Shown piece after piece: positions 8,191 to 16,342 of a stretch of DNA of 64,000 nt (its first letter is position 1; each line of letters starts with the position of its first letter). The position numbers and the translations under genes were made by a program. The stretch is from contig NZ_VWMY01000018.1 of NCBI RefSeq assembly GCF_008905045.1, positions 1 to 64,000 of the forward strand, in the 5' to 3' direction. The notes beneath the pieces are model-generated. The model was not told where the DNA came from, did no database searches, and was given only the letters and a program-made list of their open reading frames with translations. Source of the DNA: Streptomyces albicerus. GTDB lineage: Bacteria > Actinomycetota > Actinomycetes > Streptomycetales > Streptomycetaceae.

Positions 8191-8205
8191 TTTGCGCTAT
8201 GCAAT
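8191..8205. promoter_or_regulatory. MarR-type palindrome with no adjacent intact gene (site 4)
   Basis: TTTGCGCTATGCAAT, two or three mismatches to the other sites. The nearest intact gene downstream is the DUF2180 gene 507 bases away; the bases between (8206-8712) hold no recognisable gene. It may be the orphaned promoter of the decayed second glxA or marR copy. Confidence 0.55.
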
Positions 8206-8712
8206 GATTGCAAGCCGGGGGAGCCAGCCGGCGGCCGGTTTCCGCTCGGCGCCCAGGAGTGAAGCCGGTTACGCACAGAACGGCATGCCGGCCGCCAGAG
8301 GGCCGCTTGCGTGGTGGAGCAGGCCAGCAAACGCCCCACAGCAGCTCTCAGGTCCCTGCCCTGCGTGGCGGTTCCGGCGTCGAATCGGCACTGCGTTCGG
8401 TGACTGCACTTGACCGCCCACGTGCTACACCGCGCCCCGTACGGAGGGACGGAGGGACTGGGCAGACCGCACAAGCGACATCCCTCGCGTATACAGCCTG
8501 CGTTCTCGCGGGAGACGTCGTCCGGCGCAGGATGGATGCATTGTCCCGACCGTCACCGGTCATGCGTGAACTCGAGGGGAAGACGATCGCCCGATCACAC
8601 CGTCAGAAGGCGTGCGACAACCAGGTTTGCGGAGTTGCTTCGGGGGCACTCCGAGGTCCACAGCAACCGAGTGGGGCCCTCGCTGGCAGCCCCTCGGCGG
8701 AGAGGTCCGGGC

Positions 8713-8919
8713 ATGAACTGCTACGAATGCGTCCAGTCGGGGCGCGCCCAGGAAGCAGTAGCCGTCTGCTGGCTGTGCGGTGCCGCTGTCTGCACCGAAC
8801 ACGTGCGCTCGGAGACGGTTCAAGTGCGCGAGCCCGCCCAGCCCGGCAAGGTGATACATGACCAACCGGCCCGGCGGCTGACCTGTCCGGTATGCCGTGC
8901 GGCGGAGGAGTCGCCCTGA
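8713..8919 (+). CDS. DUF2180 small cysteine-rich protein
   Basis: 68 residues starting MNCYECVQSG, with CWLCGAAVCTEH and, at the end, RRLTCPVCRAAEE. The four CxxC-type pairs look like a two-zinc or treble-clef-like binding unit of the DUF2180 family, found across Streptomyces near regulators; the function is not known. GGAGAGG lies eight bases before the ATG. It separates the two halves of the duplicated glxA block. Confidence 0.75.
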   Translation: MNCYECVQSGRAQEAVAVCWLCGAAVCTEHVRSETVQVREPAQPGKVIHDQPARRLTCPVCRAAEESP

Positions 8920-9025
8920 GTTTCTGTCCCAGCACCAGTCGCCGCCCCGTCCTGGTCGGGAATACGTAAGGCCCGTCGGCTGCCCGTTATTGCTGGGGTG
9001 CACCCGTACAGCAGTCCCCGGCCAA

Positions 9026-9561
9026 CGCTCGCCGCGCTGCCGGAGAAGTACCAGCTCAACTCGACGGCGGCGTGTTCAAGAGCACGCTGTGGGACCCGGC
9101 CACGGATACCTTCAAGAAGATCAACACGCCGGCGGACCTGTTCTGCGGCGGCCACGCCCAACTCCCCGACGGCAAGGTACTCATCGCCGGCGGCGCCGCT
9201 CGCTACGAGGTCCTCAAGGGTGACGTGAAGCACGCCGGGGGCGCCATGCTGGTCAAGAACGAGGACCCGGACCGCGCCCGCACCTTCCCCAAGGGCACCG
9301 TCTTCCACTCCCCCTCCGGCGTCGAGTACCGCCGCGTCCTGGCCGTCTCCGGTCTGGACGACATCGGCCAGGTCGGCCCAGGCAAGAACAAGATCCACGA
9401 TCCGCGGACGCAGACGTGGTCACCCGCCCCGACCCGCTACTTCCCCACCTACCTCTCCTCCTTCCTGGTCGGCAAGCGGAAGATCTTCTACCCCGGCTCC
9501 AACGCCGACTACGGACCCACTGGCAAGGGCCGCACACCGGGCCTGTGGAACCTGGCGGACA
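9026..9561 (+). pseudogene. Decayed second copy of glxA
   Basis: Three glxA segments are joined by deletions. ALPEKYQLNS joins straight to GGVFKSTLWDPA; the segment with the intact Cys motif FCGGHAQLPDG runs on to SGVEYR; this joins to RVLAVSGLDDIGQV and continues to TPGLWNLADN. Compared with the intact gene the N-terminal ~55 residues, about 23 residues after QLNS, residues ~183-297 and everything after ~373 are gone. The radical tyrosine/tryptophan segment, the Tyr-His pair and the C-terminal His are therefore lost. DNA identity in the remaining parts is very high, so the duplication is recent. Confidence 0.9.
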
Positions 9562-9832
9562 ATCAGCGGCAGGCCGGCACGTACCACGCAGAGCTGGAGG
9601 GCGAGCGCATTGCACACACCAGGCCCCCTCGCCGTCCGCCAGCCCGGGAATACCGGGCACCGGGGACCGTGACCCCGACATTCGCTGCCGCTCCCACGCA
9701 TCCGGCGAGGAGCGCTTCGGCTGCTGCCACCATGGCGGCAGGCGGACGAACTCGGCGGGCCCCCACACTGTGCTCCGCAGATGCGCCATCAGGTGCGGTC
9801 CCGCGTGTGCAGGGGCGACGTCGTCGGCGCAT
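9562..9832 (-). pseudogene. Decayed second copy of the membrane-protein gene
   Basis: In two minus-strand frames the same protein as at 6764-7513 can be read in pieces: a start MRRRRRPC, MAHLRSTVWGPAEFVRLPP (intact copy MAHLRTTVWGPAEFVGLPP), then LLAGCVGAA and LADGEG. Frameshifts and a large 3' deletion make it inactive. It is fused tail-to-tail to the glxA remnant near 9561, where the DUF4142 gene has been lost completely. Confidence 0.8.
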
Positions 9833-9939
9833 GTGCGTCTCCCCTCTTCGGTATTCTTCAGCCCTTTCGGCGTTCTTCAGCGTCGGCCATCCTGGTGCGT
9901 CAGACGCCCGGACCGCGCTGCCCTCGCCGGGACGATTCC

Positions 9940-9954
9940 TTTGCCTTATGCAAA
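9940..9954. promoter_or_regulatory. MarR-type palindrome upstream of the decayed membrane-protein copy (site 5)
   Basis: TTTGCCTTATGCAAA, flanked by CC and AGG so the dyad extends outward. It lies 107 bases before the start of the pseudogene and 50 bases past the marR stop, the same layout as site 3 in the first copy. Confidence 0.65.
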
Positions 9955-10004
9955 AGGCAGGGGCGGGGAGTAGCACCCCGTATCCGACGATGACGCCAGG
10001 TGGG

Positions 10005-10541
10005 TCAGGAGTCGCGGGCCACCGGGACGTCCACTGCCCAACCCAGCGGGTGCGGCTCCGCGTCGTCGAACGCCGGAGCCGGGGGCTCTCTCCCGGCTTC
10101 GTTGAAGGCGGCGAGGGCCTCCATGAGTGCCAGGCGCTGCACCGGTGTGAGCCGTTCGACGATCGCGGCGATCTCGCTGCGCCGTCGGGCGGTGACGTCC
10201 TCGACCGTGCGCCGCCCTTCCTCAGTGAGCTGCAGGAGGGTCTCACGGCGGTTGTCGGGGTTGAGGTGCCGGTCGGCCAGCCCGGCCGTGATCAGCCGGT
10301 CCACCATCCGCATCGCGGTGGAGGGCGCCACCTGGAGCAGGTCGGCGAGCGCGACCAGCTTGGTGGCTCCGCGTGTGGACAGCACCACCAGCATTCTGAA
10401 CTGCGGAAGCGTCACACGTTCCTCGACCTCGGCGAGGGAGCGGGCGGAGACCGCCACCAGCAGTCGCGACGCGGTCAGCACCGCCCGGGTCACCACGTCA
10501 ACATCGTCCATCGCCCCCGCGGGGGTCTCACGCTCCGGCAT
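10005..10541 (-). CDS. MarR-family transcriptional regulator
   Basis: 178 residues. The winged helix is clear: LPQFRMLVVLSTRGATKLVALADLL (helices 2-3), APSTAMRMVDRLITAGLADR (recognition helix) and the wing NPDNRRETLLQLTEEGR. A C-terminal extension of about 25 residues (EPPAPAFDDAEPHPLGWAV) is unusual for MarR. AAGGA lies four bases before the start. It is the second gene of a unit with the PP2C phosphatase, whose promoter has one of six similar palindromes; the protein is the natural candidate to bind them all and to repress itself. There is no cysteine in the DNA-binding part, so the signal is not obvious. Confidence 0.85.
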   Translation of the reverse strand: MPERETPAGAMDDVDVVTRAVLTASRLLVAVSARSLAEVEERVTLPQFRMLVVLSTRGATKLVALADLLQVAPSTAMRMVDRLITAGLADRHLNPDNRRETLLQLTEEGRRTVEDVTARRRSEIAAIVERLTPVQRLALMEALAAFNEAGREPPAPAFDDAEPHPLGWAVDVPVARDS

Positions 10542-10575
10542 ACGTCCTTTGTACCGCGTCGAAGTCCCTGCTCAC

Positions 10576-11664
10576 TCACGTGATGGGAACAGATTTTCCT
10601 TCCCCGTGACCGTGGTAGCGGAGCAGGAGCATCGCGGCGTCGTCGTGGGGCGGCCCGCCGGCATGCTGGGCCAGGTCCGAACGCAGGGCCTCCAAGGCCC
10701 GGTGTGCGTCGGGGTCCTTCAGCAGGTGCGCCCGCTCGTCGAGCGGGTAGAAGTGGCCGTTCTCATTCCGGGCCTCGGTGACGCCGTCGGTGTACAGCAG
10801 GAGTTGCTCGCCGGGGGCGAAGTCCACCCGATAGGGCTTGGGGCCCTCGCTCCCGTGCGCGCCCAGCCCCAGCGGAAGGGCGTAGGCGGGCGGCTGGGGG
10901 AAGTCGACGGCACCGTCGTGGCGTACGACCATCGGGGCCGGATGGCCGTAGTTGAGGAAGACGGCCTCATGTCGAGTGCCGATCTCGGAGAGGATCGCGG
11001 TGACGAACTTCTCCCCCTCCAATTCCCGGGCCACGCTCCGTTCCAGGCGCTCGCCGAGGCCCACCAGGTCCGGCTCGTCATGGGCCGCCTCCCGGAAGGC
11101 GCCGAGGACGACGGCGGCCGTCTCCACCGCGGCCAGCCCCTTGCCCTGCACATCGCCCACGATCACCCGGATGCCGTGCGGCGAGGCCACCACCTCGTAC
11201 AGATCACCGCCGATGCGCGCCTCCGCGACCGCCGAGGTGTACGACACCGCCGCCTGCAACGGCCCCGCGGTCAACGGTACCGGCCGCAACAGCACCCGCT
11301 GGGCGACCTCCGCGATCGACCGCACGCTGGCCAGTTCCGCCTCCCGGCGCGAACGCATCACGGCCGCCGCGATGCCGACACCGGTCACGCCGGCCACCGA
11401 GGCCAGCGCGGTGAACCCCCGACGCTCCTCGAACAGCCCGTCGTACACACCGAGTGCCCCACACAGCACCAGCGCGACCAGCCCGAACACCGCCGTACGA
11501 CGCCACCCCCCGACCAACCCGGAGAAGGCGGGCCCGAGTGACACCAGCGGGAGGAACCCGACCCCAGGCCCGGCCACGACGTCCATCACCGCGACCACCG
11601 CCATCACCACCACCGGCATCCAGGACAGCACGGTCCAGCTCGATGGCGGCTTCTTGTCGGTCAT
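10576..11664 (-). CDS. Membrane-bound PP2C-family (SpoIIE-type) serine phosphatase
   Basis: 362 residues; GGAG six bases before ATG 11664. Residues 10-110 hold about four membrane helices. A short linker and the phosphatase domain follow: ARIGGDLYEVVASPHGIRVIVGDVQGKGL (the two metal aspartates in GGD and GDV), LNYGHPAPMVV, GEQLLLYTDGVTEAR and the C-terminal DDAAMLLLRY, the SpoIIE/PP2C signature. No kinase domain or PAS sensor is attached. Such enzymes act on anti-anti-sigma factors. It lies 34 bases upstream of marR in the same direction and is headed by a MarR-type site, so it is a likely member of the regulon. Confidence 0.85.
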   Translation of the reverse strand: MTDKKPPSSWTVLSWMPVVVMAVVAVMDVVAGPGVGFLPLVSLGPAFSGLVGGWRRTAVFGLVALVLCGALGVYDGLFEERRGFTALASVAGVTGVGIAAAVMRSRREAELASVRSIAEVAQRVLLRPVPLTAGPLQAAVSYTSAVAEARIGGDLYEVVASPHGIRVIVGDVQGKGLAAVETAAVVLGAFREAAHDEPDLVGLGERLERSVARELEGEKFVTAILSEIGTRHEAVFLNYGHPAPMVVRHDGAVDFPQPPAYALPLGLGAHGSEGPKPYRVDFAPGEQLLLYTDGVTEARNENGHFYPLDERAHLLKDPDAHRALEALRSDLAQHAGGPPHDDAAMLLLRYHGHGEGKSVPIT

Positions 11665-11732
11665 GACGCACTCCAGCGGTGTCGCAGCGCTCGAGAGCCG
11701 CCCCTCGTCCCTGCAGGCGCCCCTCCCCCACC

Positions 11733-11747
11733 TTTAGACTATGCAAA
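11733..11747. promoter_or_regulatory. MarR-type palindrome upstream of the phosphatase-marR unit (site 6)
   Basis: TTTAGACTATGCAAA inside a longer dyad with outer arms CCACCTTT and AAAGGTGG. It lies 69 bases before the phosphatase start. The outer arms are more complete than in the other sites, which fits an autoregulatory operator. Confidence 0.65.
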
Positions 11748-11833
11748 GGTGGCTCGCGCGAGGCGGCTCTCAACCCCGGTCCTTTACCCAATCGAGGCCG
11801 AGAGCCGACATTTCCGACCCGCGGAAGGCGACC

Positions 11834-12020
11834 ATGACGCACCGAGACACCGCACCCCGCCGCCCCCAACTCCCCACCGGATGACGGCGCTTGGCCGCGC
11901 GGCTGCCGATCCTGTTCTTCCACGCGGGGCTGGGGTCCCTGTTCGGGAAACGGCTGCTCCTGCTGCACCACGTCGGCCGCGTCAGCGGCCTGGACCGCAC
12001 GGTGGTCCTGGAAATCGCGT
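11834..12020 (+). pseudogene. Deazaflavin-dependent nitroreductase-family gene, nonsense and truncated
   Basis: From ATG 11834 the frame reads MTHRDTAPRRPQLPTG, then TGA where a tryptophan is expected, then RRLAARLPILFF, GLGSLFGKRLLLLHHVGRVSG and LDRTVVLEIA. This matches the N-terminal third of the Ddn/nitroreductase family of F420-dependent or related proteins. The match ends abruptly near 12020, next to unrelated sequence. Both the nonsense codon and the missing two thirds mark it as dead. Confidence 0.7.
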
Positions 12021-12085
12021 TACTCGTACTCGTGCGGGAGTCCTTCGATGCGCTGGTTGTTGATGGACTCTTCTGTCGCTGTCCG

Positions 12086-12289
12086 TCAGGCGAGAGTGAA
12101 GTAGCGAGGCCAGAAAGTAGCGGCCATGCCGCGCAGGTAGCGCCACAGCGGGGCATGCCAGGCGTTCACCAGCTCGGTGAACGCCTGCCGCTCCCCGAGC
12201 TGAAAGCGCGCCACCAGCAACTCGCTGCGCTCGTTCCCGGCCACCGCACCTCCATGTCCCGTGCCGCCCGTCACCAAGCCAGTCGGCAT
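12086..12289 (-). pseudogene. ECF sigma factor, N-terminal remnant
   Basis: The minus strand reads LLVARFQLGERQAFTELVNA then WHAPLWRYLRGM, the start of region 2 of an ECF sigma factor. After RGM the expected region 2.2 (AEDAVQEVWLRV) is absent and the frame runs into unrelated residues and stops. The break lies close to the broken nitroreductase gene, so one deletion may have destroyed both. Confidence 0.55.
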
Positions 12290-12475
12290 CAGGACCAGAA
12301 AGGTTCACCACCCCAGGCAACCCGATCAGCGGGAGCCGTCAGCACGCGGCGGGATGGGGAATCAAAGAGAGCGCCTCTAAGCAATGAGTGAGGTTTTCTC
12401 AGAGGCTAAGTTCAACGTCTCTGCGGGATCCGGCGTGGACCACTTCGAGTATCCGCGGCCTTCGCCGGTAGGCAG

Positions 12476-13351
12476 TCACACCGGGTCCGGCAGGTCCATG
12501 AGCGCGAGTTCGGCCGGGTCGACCACGGCGGTGATCTCGGTGATGTGGCCGTCGGCGACAGTGAAGGCCAGGAGGGAAAGCGGGGTTCCGTCCTCGCTCC
12601 AGGAGATGACGCCGGGGCGGCCGTTGACGGTCGCCGCATGTCCTCGTGCCCCACTGCCGGCCAATCGCGCGCGGGTGGCGACTTCGGTGGCCCCGAGCGT
12701 GACGAACGTGCCGTTCGGGGTGTGGACGGTGAACTTCACTTCGGGGTGGAGAACCTGCAGCAACTGCTCGAACCGGCCCTCGCGTGCTGCGCCCAGGAAG
12801 GCTTGGACCACCTCGCGTTGTTGTCGTCCGGCGCTTGCGGGCTGCTGCGCGGCCTGTACCTTCCTGCGGGCGCGGCTGGCGAGCATTTTGGTCGCGTCGG
12901 CGGATTTGCCGAGAATGGTGCCGATCTCCGCGAAGGGCACGGCGAACACGTCGTGCAGCACGAACGCCAGACGTTCGTCAGGGCGCAGCAAGTCGAGGAC
13001 CGTGAGGAGCGCGAGGCCGACGGAGTCCCCGATTGCCACGAGGTCTTCCGGAGCGGGAACGTCGTCGAGCGTCACGGTGAATTCGGGCAGCTGGTCGCCG
13101 TAAGAGACTTCCGGGCGCGTCCGGCCCGACCGCAGGACATCGAGGCTGATGCGGCCGACCACGGTGGTCAGCCAGCCGCCGAGGTTGTCGATGGTGTCGG
13201 TGTCCTGGCGGGAGAGACGCAGCCACGCCTCTTGGACCACGTCTTCCGCATCGGCATGTGATCCGAGCACGCGGTAGGCGACGGCGCGGAGCCGGTCACG
13301 GTGGGACTCGAAGGCATCGGTGATCGGGTCCGCGGGATGGGCGTCGGCCAT
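12476..13351 (-). CDS. ECF41-type (SigJ-like) sigma factor with SnoaL-like C-terminal domain
   Basis: 291 residues; GGAGGT six bases upstream of ATG 13351. Region 2 is AYRVLGSHADAEDVVQEAWLR (about 25-45), region 4 is LRPDERLAFVLHDVFAVPFAEIGTILGKS (about 120-150). The remaining ~110 residues form a SnoaL/NTF2-like domain ending in VVDPAELALMDLPDPV, in the place of the NPDKL motif of ECF41 factors. In this group the C-terminal domain takes the place of an anti-sigma factor. The divergent neighbour is a carboxymuconolactone-decarboxylase-type gene, the standard ECF41 target. I could not find the usual TGTCACA/CGTC promoter in the 86-base intergenic region. Confidence 0.9.
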   Translation of the reverse strand: MADAHPADPITDAFESHRDRLRAVAYRVLGSHADAEDVVQEAWLRLSRQDTDTIDNLGGWLTTVVGRISLDVLRSGRTRPEVSYGDQLPEFTVTLDDVPAPEDLVAIGDSVGLALLTVLDLLRPDERLAFVLHDVFAVPFAEIGTILGKSADATKMLASRARRKVQAAQQPASAGRQQREVVQAFLGAAREGRFEQLLQVLHPEVKFTVHTPNGTFVTLGATEVATRARLAGSGARGHAATVNGRPGVISWSEDGTPLSLLAFTVADGHITEITAVVDPAELALMDLPDPV

Positions 13352-13437
13352 GTTGTTACCTCCGTGGAAACTGCTCCGTCATAGGGATGACGCGCACAGG
13401 CGCCGCAACGTAACCCGATGAAGGAGAGCACTCCCAC

Positions 13438-13896
13438 ATGGAAAACCGGCTCAAGAACAAGAACACGACCAACCCCGATGTGTGGACCGCGATCCAGCAC
13501 CTCCAGAAGGCGATCGCCGCCGGGGGCGTCGACCCGAAGCTGCTCGCGCTGGTCCACCTGCGCGCCAGCCAGATCAACAGCTGCTCGGCGTGCGTCTACG
13601 CCAGTGTCGCCGGAGGGAAGAAAGCCGGTGACACCGACGAGCGGCTGCACAACGTCGCAGCGTGGCGCGAGGCGCCGTTCTACACCGACGCGGAGCGCGC
13701 GGCACTGGCGCTGACCGAGGCCGCCACCCGGCTGCAGGACGGTGCGCCGGGCGTCACCGACGAGATCTGGGAAGAGGTCAACGCCCACTTCACCGAGGAG
13801 CAGATCGGCGCGATCAACCTGGAGATTGCGCTGACCCACTTCTTCAACCGGATCAACCGCACGGTCAAAGAACCGGCCGGCAAGACCTGGGGCTGA
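13438..13896 (+). CDS. Carboxymuconolactone decarboxylase-family protein (AhpD-like)
   Basis: 152 residues, all-helical, with the catalytic pair Cys49-x-x-Cys52 in INSCSACVYAS after the conserved LRASQ helix, as in AhpD-type peroxidase partners. It is divergent from the ECF41 sigma factor gene, the recurrent arrangement in actinobacteria in which the sigma factor switches on a CMD-family enzyme. A redox or peroxide role is inferred from the cysteine pair; the substrate is unknown. AAGGAG lies upstream at somewhat long spacing. Confidence 0.9.
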   Translation: MENRLKNKNTTNPDVWTAIQHLQKAIAAGGVDPKLLALVHLRASQINSCSACVYASVAGGKKAGDTDERLHNVAAWREAPFYTDAERAALALTEAATRLQDGAPGVTDEIWEEVNAHFTEEQIGAINLEIALTHFFNRINRTVKEPAGKTWG

Positions 13897-13969
13897 GCCA
13901 GCGCGGCTCTTACCCACTGAGGCTTCCCCAGCGAAATGATCTCCGGGTGGCCCACGGGGCCGGGCAGGC

Positions 13970-14029
13970 GTGAAGCCCCTGGTAGGACTGGTCCGCCAAG
14001 ATCATGTCCGCTCCAACCAGAGGCTTCAC
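13970..14029. repeat. Imperfect inverted repeat at the IS remnant start
   Basis: Left arm GTGAAGCCCCTGGTA at 13970-13984 and right arm AACCAGAGGCTTCAC at 14015-14029, 13 of 15 pairs. The transposase ATG (14004) lies in the loop. It may be the end of the insertion sequence or a hairpin that keeps transposase translation low. Confidence 0.5.
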
Positions 14030-14336
14030 GTTGGTCACCTATGCTGCCGCGCTCGACGTCCCACGCCACATCGTGGAGTTCCTCGCCCGGCTGCTGGCCG
14101 CCCACCGGCGCGGGATCGGCACCCCGAAGGGCTCTCGCGTCCTGGGCCCGTTCCGCCAGGCCGTACTGGTGCTGCGCTGGTTCCGAGAACACGGCTGCGT
14201 GCACTGCCTGGCCCGGGACGCCGGGATCTCGCAGGCCACCGGCTACCGCTACCTCCCTGAGGGCATCGGCGTGCTGGCCGCCCAAGCTCCTCCGTGTCCC
14301 TCGTCGGCTGTGTTGCTTTCACAGCCAGGCTGTTGA
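14004..14336 (+). pseudogene. IS5-family transposase, N-terminal remnant
   Basis: The frame reads LVTYAAALDVPRHIVEFLARLLAAH, FRQAVLVLRWFREHG and then CLARDAGISQATGYRYLPEGIGVLAAQAP, the N-terminal helix-turn-helix part of IS5-like transposases of Streptomyces. The DDE catalytic part (about 180 residues) is missing after about 14288, so it cannot transpose. It marks an insertion between the CMD gene and the P450-methyltransferase pair. Confidence 0.8.
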
Positions 14337-14451
14337 TCGACGTGTGTCGCAAGCGCGGAACTCACCGGTCGCCTTCCCGGGTCAGCAGGTCCCAAAGCCA
14401 CGCTCAGCAGCCTTGTGCCGAGGGTCAGGACGACGAACTCGGTTCAGCCGC

Positions 14452-15084
14452 CTACCTCGACTTCGAGCCCCGGGACGCCGTTCCGGACATGTGGAAGGAG
14501 ACGGGAGTCCGTGCTTTAGGGAAGAGGAAGCGGTCGAGGTGTTCGATGGTGAATCCCGCGCGTGTGATGGCTTCTTGTGTGTCGCGGCCGGTGTGACAGC
14601 CGCCGACGAGGAGCGGCCAGACGGTGGCGTCCAGCAGGCGCTGAACCCGGGTGAGGCCAGAGGTATCGGCGCGGACGTGTTCCAGGAAGCGGAGTCGTCC
14701 GCCGGGTCTCAGTGCGCGCAGGGCTTCATCGAGTGCCGCGTCGGGATCGGGGACCGTGCACAGCACGAAAGAGAACACTGCGGCGTCAAAGCTCTCACCG
14801 GGCACGGGCAGACCCTCGGCACTGCCGGCGACGACCTGGACCGGAACGGGCGCCGGCTGCGCGGCGGATTGGGCGAGTCGCCTCAGGTGCGGTTCGGGTT
14901 CAACGGCCAGTACGTGGGTGACGGTGGGCGGGTAGTGGGTGAAGTTCGCGCCGTCCCCCGCACCGATCTCGATGACCTCGCCGGTGAGTCCGGCGAGAAG
15001 GGTGCGGCGGTGTTCGGTCATGCCTGCTTGTTCCATGGCTTTGCTCATGCGGGGGTAGAGCCGGGAGAAGAGAGGGCGGTTCAT
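14452..15084 (-). CDS. SAM-dependent class I methyltransferase
   Basis: 210 residues from ATG 15084. The SAM pocket is VIEIGAGDGANF (motif I), followed by AVEPEPHLR, VAGSAEGLPVPGESFDAAVFSFVLCTV (motifs for UbiE/COQ5-like enzymes) and LRPGGRLRFLEHV. It belongs to the Methyltransf_11 group acting on small molecules or phospholipids. It starts five bases after the stop of the P450 frame, so the two are one transcript controlled by the divergent TetR gene. Substrate not predictable. Confidence 0.85.
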   Translation of the reverse strand: MNRPLFSRLYPRMSKAMEQAGMTEHRRTLLAGLTGEVIEIGAGDGANFTHYPPTVTHVLAVEPEPHLRRLAQSAAQPAPVPVQVVAGSAEGLPVPGESFDAAVFSFVLCTVPDPDAALDEALRALRPGGRLRFLEHVRADTSGLTRVQRLLDATVWPLLVGGCHTGRDTQEAITRAGFTIEHLDRFLFPKARTPVSFHMSGTASRGSKSR

Positions 15085-15089
15085 GTCGA

Positions 15090-16257
15090 TCACCAGGCCA
15101 CGGGGAGGTTGACGAGGCCGCCCGTTAGCACCTCGCTGCGGACGGTCAGTTCCTCGACCGGTATGGCGAGCCGCATCGTGGGGAAGCGCCGGACGAGCTG
15201 CGCGAGGGCGACCTGCAGCTCGATGCGGGCCAGGGGTGCGCCGAGGCAGTAGCGCGCGCCGTGTCCGAACGTGAGGTGGGAGGCGGCGCGGCGTGTGATG
15301 TCGAAGCGGTCGGGGTCGGGAAAGGCCGCGGGGTCGTGGTTGGCGGCGCCGTTGTCCAGCATCACGATCCCCGGCTTGGATGGTGACGCCGCCGATGTCG
15401 AAGTCGGTGCGGGCGTAGCGGGGTATGCCTCCGCCGCCTTTGCCGGGAGCTCGCAGGATCTCTTCGACCGCTCCCGGGACCCGGTCGGGGGCCTTCGCCA
15501 TGGTCTGCCACTGGTCCGGGTTGGAGAGCAGCAGCAGTGCGCCGAGGCCGATCTGGACGACGGTGGTCTCATAGCCGGCGAACAGCAGGGCCATCGCGAG
15601 CATGGCGATCTCGTCGTCGCCGACCCCGTCGGTCGCGCAGAGACGTGAGATCACGTCGTCACCTGGATCGCAGCGCTTGCGCGCTACCAACTCCATCCCG
15701 TACTGGAACAGTTCACCCAGTCCCTGTTCGGATCGCGGACGGTCGAGCACGTCGGCGGCGGCCTGCGTCCAGGTGCGGAACCGGGCGCGGTCTTCGTACG
15801 GCACGCCGAGCAGCTCGCAGATGGCCAGGATCGGCAGCGGCAGCGCGAGGGCTGTGACGAGGTCGGCCGGCTGGCCCTGGTGGGCGAGTTGGTCGAGTAG
15901 TCCTGCGGTCAGAGCTTCCAGGCGAGGGCGGAAGGCGCGCATGCGCCCTGGCGTGAAGTGCGGCTGGAGCAGGGAGCGCATGCGGACGTGGTCGGCATTC
16001 TCGGTCGCATAGTTGCCCAGCGGTCCGCCGAAGAGGGCCGACTCGTTGGAGCGGGCGGCGGCTTCCGGGCAGGGGTGGGAGCGGCCGAGGCGGGCGTCGT
16101 CCAGGAGCCGGCGCACCTCGTCGTATCCGGTGACCAGCCAGGCGTCGTCGCCGACGCGGGTGCGGATCTTGTGGACGGCTCCCTGGGCCTGCAACTCGCG
16201 CAGCAGCGGAGGGATCTGCAGGGGGCCGGTCTGTTCGAAGGGCAGCTGGGGAGTCAC
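15090..16257 (-). pseudogene. Cytochrome P450, single frameshift in the last third
   Basis: From GTG 16257 (AGGAG five bases upstream) the frame gives an ordinary P450: ENADHVRMRSLLQPHFTP, the I-helix LLFAGYETTV, and EEILR for the ExxR motif. Near 15367 (…VTIQAGD) two bases appear to be missing; the rest continues in another frame with VMLDNGAANHDPAAFPDPDRFD, the heme loop FGHGARYCLGAPLAR and a normal end at 15090. All motifs are intact except for this one break, so it is either a very young pseudogene or a sequencing error. If intact it would be about 390 residues, the usual length. Confidence 0.8.
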
Positions 16258-16274
16258 GGCAGCTCCTGAGAGCT

Positions 16275-16302
16275 CGTTTGTATACTCTGACGTAAACAAA
16301 CG
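16275..16302. promoter_or_regulatory. TetR-type operator 1
   Basis: Inverted repeat with arms CGTTTGTATAC and GTAAACAAACG around TCTGAC, one mismatch. It lies between the P450 and tetR starts. Confidence 0.75.
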
Positions 16303-16304
16303 TA

Positions 16305-16328
16305 CTTGTACACTCGTGAGTAAACAAG
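16305..16328. promoter_or_regulatory. TetR-type operator 2
   Basis: Second, weaker copy: arms CTTGTACAC and GTAAACAAG around a six-base centre. Its right half matches that of operator 1. Tandem sites in the divergent promoter fit autorepression plus repression of the P450 unit. Confidence 0.65.
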
Positions 16329-16342
16329 AGGAGGGTCATCGG

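Noticed and set aside
13352..13437. ECF41 promoter in the sigma factor/CMD intergenic region
   Set aside because: No TGTCACA element on either strand; CCGTC occurs but without a partner at the right distance.
14452..16299. A single 615-residue P450-methyltransferase fusion protein on the minus strand
   Set aside because: The P450 heme part lies in another frame (15090-15370) and the methyltransferase has its own start at 15084, so the long frame is a frameshifted P450 read through into the next gene.
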